From positions 1-18,713 of the forward strand of contig JADFHR010000021.1 of the NCBI GenBank assembly GCA_022567015.1: a stretch of DNA of 18,713 bases, in the 5' to 3' direction. This stretch comes from Pseudomonadota bacterium (GTDB lineage Bacteria > Pseudomonadota > Alphaproteobacteria > Rhodospirillales > 2-02-FULL-58-16). The notes beneath the pieces were generated by a model. That model had not been told where the DNA came from. It saw only the letters and a program-made list of their open reading frames with translations, and ran no database searches. Both the position numbers and the translations under genes were made by a program. The number at the start of each line of letters is the position of its first letter. The stretch's first letter is position 1. This document shows positions 1 to 10,865 of the stretch, piece after piece.

Positions 1-593
1 CCTTCCAACGGGTCGAAGAGGCGCGGCGGAAGACGAACGAGAGCGACATGCTTCTGGTCGTTTATTCGGGCCTGTTGCTCTACGCCCGGGCGCGCCACGA
101 CGAAGCCCTGGCCGTGGCGCAACGGTCGCTACAGTTGAACCCCGGGTTTAATATGGGAGTTTGGTGCCTAGGAGCGGTCGAGGTTTTTTCGGGTGATTAC
201 GCAAACGGTACGGACGCCGCCACTCGAGCGGTCAACATCGATATCCGCGATCCCTATGTCCACTTGTATGGCCGGATCGCGGGCTACGGGCACTTCGGCG
301 CCGGGCATGTCCGGTAGGCGGCCGAGTGGTTTTGGCAGGCGGATCAACTGGCTCCGGGACTGCCGCACAATCTTGCGGGATTGGCGGCGAGCCGGTGGTT
401 CGACGGAGATCCCGAGGGCGCGCACGACGCGGTCGCCCGGCTGCTCGCCTCCGAGCCGGATTTCCACGTTGGCGATATGATGCGATTGCCGTTCCGGGAC
501 ACGGCGGTCTGGGAGAGGCTTGTGGAGGGATTGCGCGCCGCCGGCGCTCACGCCGAATCGGAGCGCCGCAACATCATGTGGACGCCGTACTAA
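1..593 (+). pseudogene. TPR protein C-terminal fragment with in-frame stop (adenylate cyclase-type tail)
   Basis: The frame is open from the window edge (first full codon at 3), so the 5' end lies outside. It runs to an in-frame TAG at 315-317, then continues in the same frame without another stop until TAA at 591-593. Both halves read as one TPR solenoid. Before the stop are helices such as 'DEALAVAQRSLQLNPGF'; after it come 'AAEWFWQADQLAPGLPHN' and 'EGAHDAVARLLASEPDF'. The end, 'LPFRDTAVWERLVEGLRAAG', resembles the C-terminus common in TPR-containing class III adenylate cyclases and winged-helix TPR regulators (family resemblance from memory). The catalytic or DNA-binding part is not visible. 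The gene overlaps the convergent GFA gene by 4 bases. It may be a true pseudogene, or a CAG/GAG-to-TAG sequence error. Confidence 0.6.
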
Positions 594-1018
594 TCCGGAA
601 GCGTTTCGCCGGAGCCGCCAAAATCCGACGGCAGGTCCTTGAACTTCGGCAGCCCGTCCTTCATCGAGATCGTCTTGCTCCCGTAATGCACGTGAAGCGT
701 CGGCGCTTCGCTGAAGCCTTGCAATATGCCGGTATAAACATCCACCAGCTTCATGCCCGGATGATCGGTCATGAGATGCCCGCCACACGACGTGCAGAAT
801 TTCCGGTGGGAATGTTCGGTCTTGTTGTAGGTGCCGATCTTGTCCTCGCCCTTGGTGACGCGCACGCCGTCCGGCGCCCAAAGGCTGAAGGCGTTGACGG
901 GCGCGGCCGACCAGGCCCGGCAGTCCTCGCAGTGGCAATATCCCGTCGCCACCGGCGAGCCCGTGACTTCCAACTCCACCGCGCCACAGAAACAAACGCC
1001 CTTGCAGGTATCACTCAT
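590..1018 (-). CDS. GFA family zinc-binding protein (glutathione-dependent formaldehyde-activating enzyme/CENP-V fold)
   Basis: A 142-residue protein with the full cysteine pattern of the GFA (Mss4-like) fold. It has CxCGxV at residues 9-14, CHCEDCR at 28-34 and FCTSCGGHL at 74-82, which bind structural and catalytic zinc in this family. Characterised members act on S-hydroxymethylglutathione or are of unknown substrate, so the exact reaction is not predictable. The ATG at 1018 is preferred over an upstream in-frame start at 1078 because AGGGAGGG lies just upstream and the first conserved cysteines follow immediately. No signal peptide is present, so it is probably cytosolic. It is monocistronic, convergent with the TPR fragment (4-base overlap) and divergent from the propeller gene. 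Confidence 0.85.
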   Translation of the reverse strand: MSDTCKGVCFCGAVELEVTGSPVATGYCHCEDCRAWSAAPVNAFSLWAPDGVRVTKGEDKIGTYNKTEHSHRKFCTSCGGHLMTDHPGMKLVDVYTGILQGFSEAPTLHVHYGSKTISMKDGLPKFKDLPSDFGGSGETLPD

Positions 1019-1186
1019 CGCTAAACCCTCCCTTGGCGAACCGCCCGCCCGCGCGTCCGGCGGTGCAACAGCCCCCACACTGTTTGCGAACGCGGCCGCA
1101 CTTTAAACGGTTCGACACGACGTTGAAAGGAAAGGTCTATAGTGTTGCCCAACGTCGCTTTAACTTGGACAAGGTGGAATCATCTC

Positions 1187-2056
1187 ATGGGTAACTTCCA
1201 CTTGCGAGCACGGTTCGCCCGACACCTCGAGGCATTGGCGGCGGCGGCGGCGATATTGTTCGGCCTCGGGGTCCCGGGCGCCCTTTCGGACGAGTTGGGC
1301 CCCGATCCCACCGCCTCCGCCGGATGGGCATATCAGGTGTTCATTCAAAATCTATATCGCGTGGACAACATTCTCATTGGCAAGCAGGGTGAGATTTACG
1401 CGACCATCGAGTCGCAAAGCCAGGGGCGGATCGCTCGTTTGTCCAACGGTGAGCGATTCACCGTCGCCGCCGGATTGCACCGCCCGGATGGGCTAGCGAT
1501 CAGATGGCCCTACCTCTACGTCACCGAGGAGGTTGACCAAGGCCGGGTAATTCAAATTGACCTGAGAGATTTTTCGAGAAACGTACTGGCGAACCTCGAC
1601 AGTCCGGAGGGCATCGACATCCTTCCAGATGGCGGCTTGATCGTCGCGGAGGATCGGGGCGGGCGCGTTGTGGCACTCTCCCGGAACGGGAAGATCGAGG
1701 TTCTCGTCCGGGGGCTCCGCAGGCCGGAGGGCCTAGCCATTTCTCCCAGCGGAACGGTTTATGTTGCCGAAACCAAGACCGGGCGAATCCTCGCGATGAC
1801 GGACGAAGGATTGGAGACCGTCCTCGCAGGCCTCACCAACCCAGATCAAGTGGAGGTTGCGTCCGATGGCGCGCTGTGGATCACCGAAGATGCGAAACCG
1901 GGGAGGCTGTTGCGCTACTTTGCGGGCCGCCTCGAAGTGGTCATGTCGGGTTTGATGGCCCCACAAGGCATTGCGTTCGGTCGAAACGGAGACGTATACG
2001 TAGCGGAGCAAGGGCGCGATCGGATTCTTGTTCTCAGGCGGACCGCTTCCGACTAA
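1187..2056 (+). CDS. Exported six-bladed beta-propeller protein (NHL/SMP-30-like)
   Basis: A protein of 289 residues from ATG 1187. It has a basic N-terminus, a hydrophobic stretch 'ALAAAAAILFGLGVPGALS' and a likely cleavage at A-L-S|D near residue 34. The mature part is six repeats of about 40 residues, each with a pattern like 'RPEGLAISPSGTVYVAE' followed by 'GRILAM', typical of NHL, SMP-30/gluconolactonase and Vgb-like propellers. Clear repeats begin near 'RVDNILIGKQGEIYAT' and end at 'PQGIAFGRNGDVYVAE'. The ligand or reaction cannot be named. AAGGTGG lies 9 bases before the ATG. An upstream in-frame GTG at 1142 has an equally good AAAGG 6 bases away, but it would give an unusually long n-region. 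It converges with metH, leaving a 47-base gap. Confidence 0.8.
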   Translation: MGNFHLRARFARHLEALAAAAAILFGLGVPGALSDELGPDPTASAGWAYQVFIQNLYRVDNILIGKQGEIYATIESQSQGRIARLSNGERFTVAAGLHRPDGLAIRWPYLYVTEEVDQGRVIQIDLRDFSRNVLANLDSPEGIDILPDGGLIVAEDRGGRVVALSRNGKIEVLVRGLRRPEGLAISPSGTVYVAETKTGRILAMTDEGLETVLAGLTNPDQVEVASDGALWITEDAKPGRLLRYFAGRLEVVMSGLMAPQGIAFGRNGDVYVAEQGRDRILVLRRTASD

Positions 2057-2103
2057 TTGCGCCGGCATCAATACCCGCGCGCCTCAACGAGCCCGCAATC
2101 TCC

Positions 2104-5786
<3,683 letters not shown>

Positions 5787-5790
<4 letters not shown>

Positions 5791-6749
5791 CGGGCGGCCT
5801 TCAGCTCCTGGCCGGTCGGCTCCGCCTTGGCCCGCACGCCGAGAACGTGGCAGATGGCATAGGTCAGTTCGGCCCGGTTCAGGGTGTAGAAATGGAAGTC
5901 GTTGACGCCGTTGGCGTACAGCGCCCGGCACTGTTCGGCCGCGACCGTCGCCGCCACCAGCCTGCGGGTCTCGGGACGGTCGTCCAGCCCTTCGAAAAGA
6001 TCGGCCATCCAGCCCGGAATCCGGGTCCCGCAGATGGCGGCGAACTGCACGACGCGGGCGAAATTGGTCACCGGCAGGATGCCCGGCACGATGGGCACGG
6101 TGACGCCGGCGGCGCGGGCGCGGTCGAGGAACCTCAAGTAGATGTCGGCGTCGAAGAAGAACTGGGTGATGGCGCGGGTGGCGCCGGCGTCGATCTTGCG
6201 CTTGAGGTTGTCCAGATCGGCCTCGGCGCTGGCCGCCTGGGGGTGAACCTCGGGAAAGGCGGCGACGCTGATCTCGAAGTCGGCCACCCTTTTCAATCCC
6301 GCCACCAGGTCGGACGCATAGGCATAGCCGCCGGGATGGGGCGTGTAGCGGTCCACGTCCTCGGGCGGATCCCCGCGCAGGGCGACGACGTGGCGGATGC
6401 CCGAGTGCCAGTACTGGCGCGCGATCTCGTCGATCTCTTCGCGCGTCGAGCCGACGCAGGTGAGGTGGGCGGCCGGCTCCAGCACCGTTTCCCGGCGGAT
6501 GCGCACCACCGTGGCGTGGGTGCGCTGGCGGGTCGAACCCCCGGCGCCGTAGGTGACCGAGACGTACGCCGGCTCAAGGGGCGCCAGGCGCTGGATGCTG
6601 TCCCACAGGATCTCCTCCATCTTTTCCGTCTTCGGCGGAAAAAACTCGAACGACACCCGGACGTCGTGGGGAAGGGGCGACGCCACGGCGAGGAAGGGCC
6701 GGGCGGCCGGTGGCGGGGCGGCCGCGTTCTTTTTGTTCATCGACGTCAT
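5787..6749 (-). CDS. metF: 5,10-methylenetetrahydrofolate reductase
   Basis: A 320-residue FAD enzyme that reduces 5,10-methylene-THF to 5-methyl-THF, the methyl donor used by MetH encoded just downstream. Diagnostic motifs are 'VSFEFFPPKTEKMEE' at 32-46 (conserved Glu35), 'YVSVTYGAGGSTR' at 62-74, 'LRGDPPED' at 124-131, 'EVHPQA' at 167-172, 'TQFFFDADIYLRF' at 195-207 and 'NGVNDFHFYTLNRAE' at 280-294. The ATG at 6749 shares a base with the upstream stop (TGATG), so it is translationally coupled. A second ATG at 6740 is also possible. The first 28 residues are an Ala/Pro-rich tail beyond the usual family start. The long in-frame extension into the upstream gene is not used. Confidence 0.97.
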
Positions 6750-7690
6750 CACTCCGGCGTCCCTTCCGGCTTGGCCGCCAGCCACACGGTCACGGTCAGG
6801 GGATCGCCCGGCAGGTGCACGACCTCCCTGGTTACAAGATGGGCAGCGGCGAACCATCCGGCGACCTCGGAATCGCCGAAACCGAGCCGGCGATGTTCGT
6901 GTTCGCTGCGCAGGGATTCGAGGTCGTGGGGCGCGAAGTCCGCCACCAGCATCCGCCCGCCGGGGCGCAGCACCCGCGCCGCCTCGGCGATCACCGGGCC
7001 GGGATTGTCGACATAGTGCAGCACCTGATGGATGGTCACGGCGTCGAACGAAGCGCCCCGAAAGGGCAGCTGAAACATGTCGGCCTGGCGCACCACGCAG
7101 TTCTTCAGGCCGGCCCGTTCCAGGTTGGCCCGCGCCACGGCCAGCATCTCTCGCGACAGGTCGATGCCCTGGGCGTGGGTCACCCGCGGCCCGAAAAGTT
7201 CGAGCATGCGCCCGGTTCCGGTGCCCACGTCGAGCAGGTCGCGGATGCCCTGGGCGGGCAGGAACCCGGCGAGCACCCGTTCGACCTCGCGTTCGTCCAC
7301 ATAGAGGGAGCGCAGTTCGTTCCAACGGGCGGCGTTCCTGCGGAAATAGGCCGCCGCCGCCCGCGCCCGCTCGGCCTTGACCGCGGCCAGGCGCTCCAGA
7401 TCGAGGGCCAGATCCTGGTCATCCTCGGGCAACATGGCGATCAGGTGCCGGGCGACCTCGGCCCCGGGCCCGTCGCGGACCAGACGGTGGTAGACCCGGC
7501 TGCCCTCGCGGAAGCGGTCCAGCAGGCCGGCGTCGGCGAGAAGCTTGAGGTGGCGCGACACCCTGGGCTGGCTCTGGCCGAGGATCTGCACCATCTCGCC
7601 GACGGTCAGCTCGCCCAGGGCGCTGAGCGCGAGCAGACGCAGGCGCGTCGGTTCCGCCACCGCCCGCAAAGCCGTCAACAGGGGTTGCAC
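6749..7690 (-). CDS. sahR: ArsR-type HTH regulator fused to a SAM methyltransferase domain (SahR-like)
   Basis: A 313-residue two-domain protein. Residues 1-85 form an ArsR winged helix ('VAEPTRLRLLALSALGELTV', recognition region 'GQSQPRVSRHLKLLADAGL'). Residues of about 110-310 form a class I methyltransferase fold with motif I 'LLDVGTGTGRMLELFG' at 152-167 and 'VLRPGGRMLVADF' at 240-252. This is the architecture of SahR, a repressor described in Proteobacteria whose methyltransferase-like domain senses S-adenosylhomocysteine and which controls SAM-cycle genes including metF and metH. The location directly upstream of metF-metH fits that role. The GTG start at 7690 has GGGAGG 9 bases before it. 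Residual methyltransferase activity cannot be excluded. A palindromic operator candidate lies at 7741-7760. Confidence 0.88.
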   Translation of the reverse strand: MQPLLTALRAVAEPTRLRLLALSALGELTVGEMVQILGQSQPRVSRHLKLLADAGLLDRFREGSRVYHRLVRDGPGAEVARHLIAMLPEDDQDLALDLERLAAVKAERARAAAAYFRRNAARWNELRSLYVDEREVERVLAGFLPAQGIRDLLDVGTGTGRMLELFGPRVTHAQGIDLSREMLAVARANLERAGLKNCVVRQADMFQLPFRGASFDAVTIHQVLHYVDNPGPVIAEAARVLRPGGRMLVADFAPHDLESLRSEHEHRRLGFGDSEVAGWFAAAHLVTREVVHLPGDPLTVTVWLAAKPEGTPE

Positions 7691-7740
7691 CGCAGTCCGC
7701 CTCCCGAAGATCCCATGTCATGAACCTAAGATAGATGCAG

Positions 7741-7760
7741 ATATAAACATGTCTTTATAT
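7741..7760 (-). promoter_or_regulatory. Candidate SahR operator upstream of sahR-metF-metH
   Basis: Perfect 7-base arms ATATAAA (7741-7747) and TTTATAT (7754-7760) flank a 6-base core CATGTC, in an AT-rich island of otherwise GC-rich DNA. It lies 51 bases upstream of the sahR start. It resembles the AT-rich 'ATAAAGATATCTTTAT'-type palindrome that I recall for alphaproteobacterial SahR sites (memory, not a search). On the minus strand a weak promoter, AAGACA (7750-7755), a 16-base spacer and TATCTT (7728-7733), would overlap it. That placement suits autorepression relieved by SAH. Confidence 0.6.
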
Positions 7761-7793
7761 GTTTTTCGGTGGGCCGTCCAGGGTCTTTTTTTT

Positions 7794-7852
7794 GGTGGTC
7801 GGGGGTGCGCCCCCCGCGTTTCCAAAGGCCGGGAGGACACCCCCCGACCGCC
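7794..7852. repeat. GC-rich imperfect inverted repeat next to a T8 run
   Basis: The arm GGTGGTCGGGGGTG (7794-7807) pairs with CACCCCCCGACCGCC (7838-7852), with one bulged base and one wobble, around a loop of about 30 bases. Eight T residues (7786-7793) lie immediately to its left. That is the wrong side for an intrinsic terminator on the plus strand, and on the minus strand the hairpin would be followed by A residues, so this is probably not a terminator. The function is unknown. The rest of 7761-8093 holds no gene. Confidence 0.35.
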
Positions 7853-7979
7853 ACGGCGCTCCCCCCGGGAATTCCCAAGCCAACCGCCAAGACGCCAGGA
7901 GCACCAAGGCGCAGGAGACGCCCGGTCCCTGTGCGACGGGCCGTGCTTTGCGCCGTCGCGGGGAATGGGTTTCTTAGGT

Positions 7980-8048
7980 TTCCTCCGCGTCCCTCTGCGT
8001 CCTCGGCGTTAAGATTTTAAACGCAGAGGACGCGGAGGAACGCCGAGG
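7980..8048. repeat. Interspersed inverted-repeat element, copy 1
   Basis: The arm 7980-8000 (TTCCTCCGCGTCC...TCTGCGT) pairs with 8021-8040 (ACGCAGAGGACGCGGAGGAA) with a single bulged C. In addition CCTCGGCGTT (8001-8010) is the exact complement of AACGCCGAGG (8039-8048). The right arm is built from a roughly 10-base unit of the form ACGCRGAGGA. The 28 bases at 8021-8048 match 16010-16037 at 26 positions, so this is a repeat family and not a chance hairpin. A degenerate extension may begin near 7882 (AACCGCCAAGACGCCAGGAG). It lies between the mscS-like gene and the sahR promoter. Confidence 0.7.
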
Positions 8049-8093
8049 TTTTCAAGAATCAAGAGACCCGTCGCCGCGCGCAATCCGCAGCCC

Positions 8094-10055
8094 CTAACCG
8101 CCGTCGCCGGCCCCGTCCTCCTGCGTCGGCAACTCGACGATGTCCGCGGCGGCGCGTTTGCGCCGCTTCCCGGGCGCGGCGGCGCGCCGGGAGGCGGCCT
8201 CCGGCTCCTCCGTGCGGATGCGCGCCGCCGGCGCCTCGCCGTGCTTGTCCTCGCCGAAGTAGATGGTGGTGTGGGGGAAGGGGATCTCGATCCCGAGTTC
8301 GTCGAACCTCTGTTTCATGCGCCGGTTGAACTCGCGTCCCACGGTCCACTGCTTGATCGGCGCGGTCTTGAAGCGGGCCTTGATGATGACCGCCGAATCG
8401 GCGAACTGGTCGACGCCCAGGACCTCGAAAGGCGCCAGAATCAACTGCCCGAATTCGGGGTCGTCCTGCATTTCGGCGCCGATCTGCTTGAGCACCTTGG
8501 CCACCTCGTCGGTGTCTTCGCGGTAGGCCACCCCCACCTCGAAGAGGTAGTACGAGAAGTCCTTGGTCATGTTGGTGACCGTGTCGACGGCGCTGAAGGG
8601 GACGGTGTGCACCTTGCCCGAAAGATCGCGCAGCCGTATGGAGCGGATGGAGATGGCCTCGACCACGCCGGCCAGCCCGCCCACCTTGACCACGTCGCCG
8701 ACGGCGATGGAATCTTCGAACAGGATGAAGACGCCGGTGATCACGTCCTGGACCAGCTTCTGGGCGCCGAAGCCGATGGCCAGACCGATCACGCCGGCGC
8801 CCGCCAGCAGCGGCGCGATGTCGACGCCGAGCTCCGACAGCACGATCATGCTCACCATCACCGTCAGCACCACCAGCACCGCGTTGCGCAGAAGCGGCAA
8901 CAGGGTGCGCGTCCGGGCGCTGCGTTCGATCAGGGTTCCGTCCGCATCGGCCCGGGTCAGGTAGCGCTCGATCGCCGCGCTGATCGCCTCCCAGGCGATC
9001 AGCGCCAGGACCATGACGGTGGCGATGCTGAGCGCGCTTTGGGTCAACCGCCGCCCGAACGGCGTCTCCAGCCAGCCGAAGGCGTCGATGCCCCAGGCCT
9101 GCAGCACGGCGAGCGCGGCCACCGCGTAGATCACCCAGCGCAGCCCCGCATGCAGGGCCGGCAGGTACCGGTTGGCGCGGCCCTCCAGGGTCGGGAAGCG
9201 CGCCTTGACCTCTTCGTTGACGGCGAAGCCGCGTCTCATGGCCCGCCGCAGCGCATACCCCGCCAGCCCCGCCACGGTCAGGATCGCCGCCGTGGCGACG
9301 GTGGCGCGGGCCATGAACTGGAACCCGCCCTCGACGCCCAGCACCCAGACGCCGTACACGCCGGCCACGTAGATGATGGCGGGCACATGCCAGATGTCGG
9401 CGAACCGGGCGCGCAGGTTGCGTACGCCGAACCGGCCCGGCCCCGTACCGGCGGCGCCGCGCATCCAGCCGGCGACGGCGGCGCGGTTCTGCAGGATGAA
9501 AACGACCACCATGCCGCTGACCAGCAGGCCGAGCAGGCGCAGCAGGCCGGCGTGGCCGCCCGCGGGCAGGCCGAGAAGCAATGCCGCCTCGGCCAGGAAG
9601 TAGCCGGCCACCGCCACCCAGACCAGGCGCCGGATCCAGATGAACAGGTAGTTGGCGGTCTCGCCGCCGATCGGCAGCACCCGCAAGGACGGCACCGCGG
9701 GCACCAGCAGCATGCGCGCCACCACCAACGTTGCCCGCACGATCAGGTAGGCGTTGATGACGGTGAGCGCCACCACGTAGACCTCGGGCCCGGGCTGGGT
9801 CAGCGGCAGCGCGCCGTACGCGGCGCCGGCGAAGGCGGCGATGGGGACCACGTCCAGCACCGTGCGTCCGGCGAGCACGGGTATGCGCACCAGCAGGCTG
9901 TCGGTATCCCGGCCCTCCAGCGCCCGGCGCGTGCGTCCGAGCAGGAAACGAACCAGACCCTGGGCGCCCCAGCCAACGGCCAGAACCAGCGCCAGCTTGA
10001 GCAGGAGACCCCGCCACAGGGCGCGGGCGTCGGGGTCGCCCGCCTGGGCGCGCAC
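8094..10055 (-). CDS. MscS-family mechanosensitive channel, main body (YbiO-like), frame broken from its N-terminus
   Basis: A 653-residue multi-span inner-membrane protein. About ten hydrophobic segments precede the MscS core. The pore helix 'LLAGAGVIGLAIGFGAQKLV' is at 416-435, followed by 'GVFILFEDSIAVGDVV' (441-456) and the beta domain 'GVVEAISIRSIRLRD' (463-477). The last 50 residues are a basic, Ala-rich cytoplasmic tail. Segment order and similarity follow the large E. coli channel YbiO, which releases solutes on hypo-osmotic shock. The GTG at 10055 is only the first start in this frame. Coding continues upstream as 'LPGLAAW', and residues matching the YbiO N-terminus lie in another frame at 10081-10428. 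I read 8094-10428 as one gene with a single-base frameshift near 10083. Confidence 0.9.
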   Translation of the reverse strand: MRAQAGDPDARALWRGLLLKLALVLAVGWGAQGLVRFLLGRTRRALEGRDTDSLLVRIPVLAGRTVLDVVPIAAFAGAAYGALPLTQPGPEVYVVALTVINAYLIVRATLVVARMLLVPAVPSLRVLPIGGETANYLFIWIRRLVWVAVAGYFLAEAALLLGLPAGGHAGLLRLLGLLVSGMVVVFILQNRAAVAGWMRGAAGTGPGRFGVRNLRARFADIWHVPAIIYVAGVYGVWVLGVEGGFQFMARATVATAAILTVAGLAGYALRRAMRRGFAVNEEVKARFPTLEGRANRYLPALHAGLRWVIYAVAALAVLQAWGIDAFGWLETPFGRRLTQSALSIATVMVLALIAWEAISAAIERYLTRADADGTLIERSARTRTLLPLLRNAVLVVLTVMVSMIVLSELGVDIAPLLAGAGVIGLAIGFGAQKLVQDVITGVFILFEDSIAVGDVVKVGGLAGVVEAISIRSIRLRDLSGKVHTVPFSAVDTVTNMTKDFSYYLFEVGVAYREDTDEVAKVLKQIGAEMQDDPEFGQLILAPFEVLGVDQFADSAVIIKARFKTAPIKQWTVGREFNRRMKQRFDELGIEIPFPHTTIYFGEDKHGEAPAARIRTEEPEAASRRAAAPGKRRKRAAADIVELPTQEDGAGDGG

Positions 10056-10080
10056 CCACGCCGCCAGCCCCGGCAGGTCG

Positions 10081-10428
10081 CTACAACGTTTGCACCGCCG
10101 CCGCCAGCTGGCCGCTGCTTTCCTTGACGTTCTTAGAAAGCCGGTCGATGAAACCGGCGCCCAGGCTTTCCACGGCCGGTTCTTCGGTAACGCTCTTTTG
10201 CGCCGCGATCAGGGCCCGGATGCGGGCGACGAGCCGCTTGCGCCCGGCCTCGTCCTCGATGGTGGCGACCAGGGCCTCCAGGTCGCCCAGGGAAACCTCG
10301 GCCGTAGTCCCCGCTGGGGCCGCGCCGCCGTCTGCCGCCTGCCCGACGGCGGGCGCCGGCAGAAGGAGGCCGAATATCAGGACCGCCGTCGGGGCTGAGA
10401 TGAGACTCGAAATCCGCTTCCGGTGCAT
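10081..10428 (-). CDS. N-terminal exported segment of the MscS/YbiO-like channel (frameshifted)
   Basis: 115 residues from ATG 10428: a basic start 'MHRKRISS', a hydrophobic core 'APTAVLIFGLLLPAPAVGQA' (a likely signal peptide), then 'DLEALVATIEDEAGRKRLVA' and 'FIDRLSKNVKESSGQLAAAV'. The segment 'L-x-x-TIEDEAGRKRLVARIRAL' corresponds to the periplasmic N-terminal segment of YbiO-type channels, where it is joined to the membrane part. The frame ends at TAG 10081-10083. Skipping one T at that stop (TTG, T, AGC, GAC, CTG) continues directly into the channel frame as 'L-S-DLPGLAAW'. It is therefore probably not an independent gene. An upstream ATG at 10491 lacks a ribosome site. Confidence 0.75.
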   Translation of the reverse strand: MHRKRISSLISAPTAVLIFGLLLPAPAVGQAADGGAAPAGTTAEVSLGDLEALVATIEDEAGRKRLVARIRALIAAQKSVTEEPAVESLGAGFIDRLSKNVKESSGQLAAAVQTL

Positions 10429-10623
10429 GCGCAAGACCCGGCTTGCCAATGGCGGGCGAGAGTACCCGGCCCGTTCCACCCTGTCACACATTTTGCAAAA
10501 GCCGGACCCCGGCCGGCATAAGCCGGGCCATGACCCCCACCCTACGTTTGACTATATACACCCGAAGGCATCGCCGGACGGGGTTTCCGAACCTACATAC
10601 CGGACACGGCCCGTTTGCGGTTC

Positions 10624-10651
10624 TTGCGTATCGTTAAGGATATCCTAAAAC
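10624..10651 (+). promoter_or_regulatory. Possible otsB promoter with internal palindrome
   Basis: TTGCGT (10624-10629), a 16-base spacer and TAAAAC (10646-10651) make a weak sigma-70-like match. The spacer carries the perfect palindrome AGGATATCCT (10637-10646). It lies in the less GC-rich part of the 437-base intergenic region 10429-10865, about 215 bases before the otsB start. Nothing else convincing was seen in that region. Low confidence. Confidence 0.2.
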
Positions 10652-10865
10652 GCTTACCGTATTCGGGATGGAGCATCCACTGGCGCGTCGGGTTGCCGCC
10701 GCGGGGCGCCGGGGACCATGGCGGGATGGCGAAGGGCGCTTAAGGGAATACCGCTTGCATGTTGGCTTTTTCGCAGGCAAGAACGTCCGCGCTTCGCGGC
10801 ATCGCCGGCCGTTCGGCGGGCCGCCGGCCCGACGCCGACGTGTCCTGGAACCGGAGAACATCGAA

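Noticed and set aside
5791..5931. Extension of metH upstream to 5931
   Set aside because: It lies in a shifted frame over the 3' end of metF. The ATGA overlap at 5787-5790 and the MetH N-terminus fix the start at 5790.
6750..7325. Extension of metF upstream to 7325
   Set aside because: It is a shifted frame inside the sahR coding region. The TGATG coupling at 6749 gives the natural start.
7691..8093. SAM, SAH or cobalamin riboswitch ahead of the met operon
   Set aside because: Only 50 bases separate the operator from the sahR start, and I could find no conserved riboswitch core such as a B12 box. Regulation is better explained by the palindrome.
10076..10090. Programmed +1 frameshift in the mscS-like gene
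   Set aside because: The TTG-TAG-C site has some likeness to the prfB site, but slipping from TTG to TGT would break codon pairing and no upstream Shine-Dalgarno stimulator is evident.
8059..10127. Frames of over 600 codons overlapping the mscS-like gene (8059-10059 minus, 8241-10127 plus)
   Set aside because: They overlap a clear multi-span channel gene and have low-complexity Arg/Gly/Ala or His/Asp/Gln composition with no recognisable domain.
10668..10865. N-terminal extension of otsB to the ATG at 10668
   Set aside because: The extra 66 residues are Arg-rich and not family-like, and a good ribosome site directly precedes the GTG at 10866.
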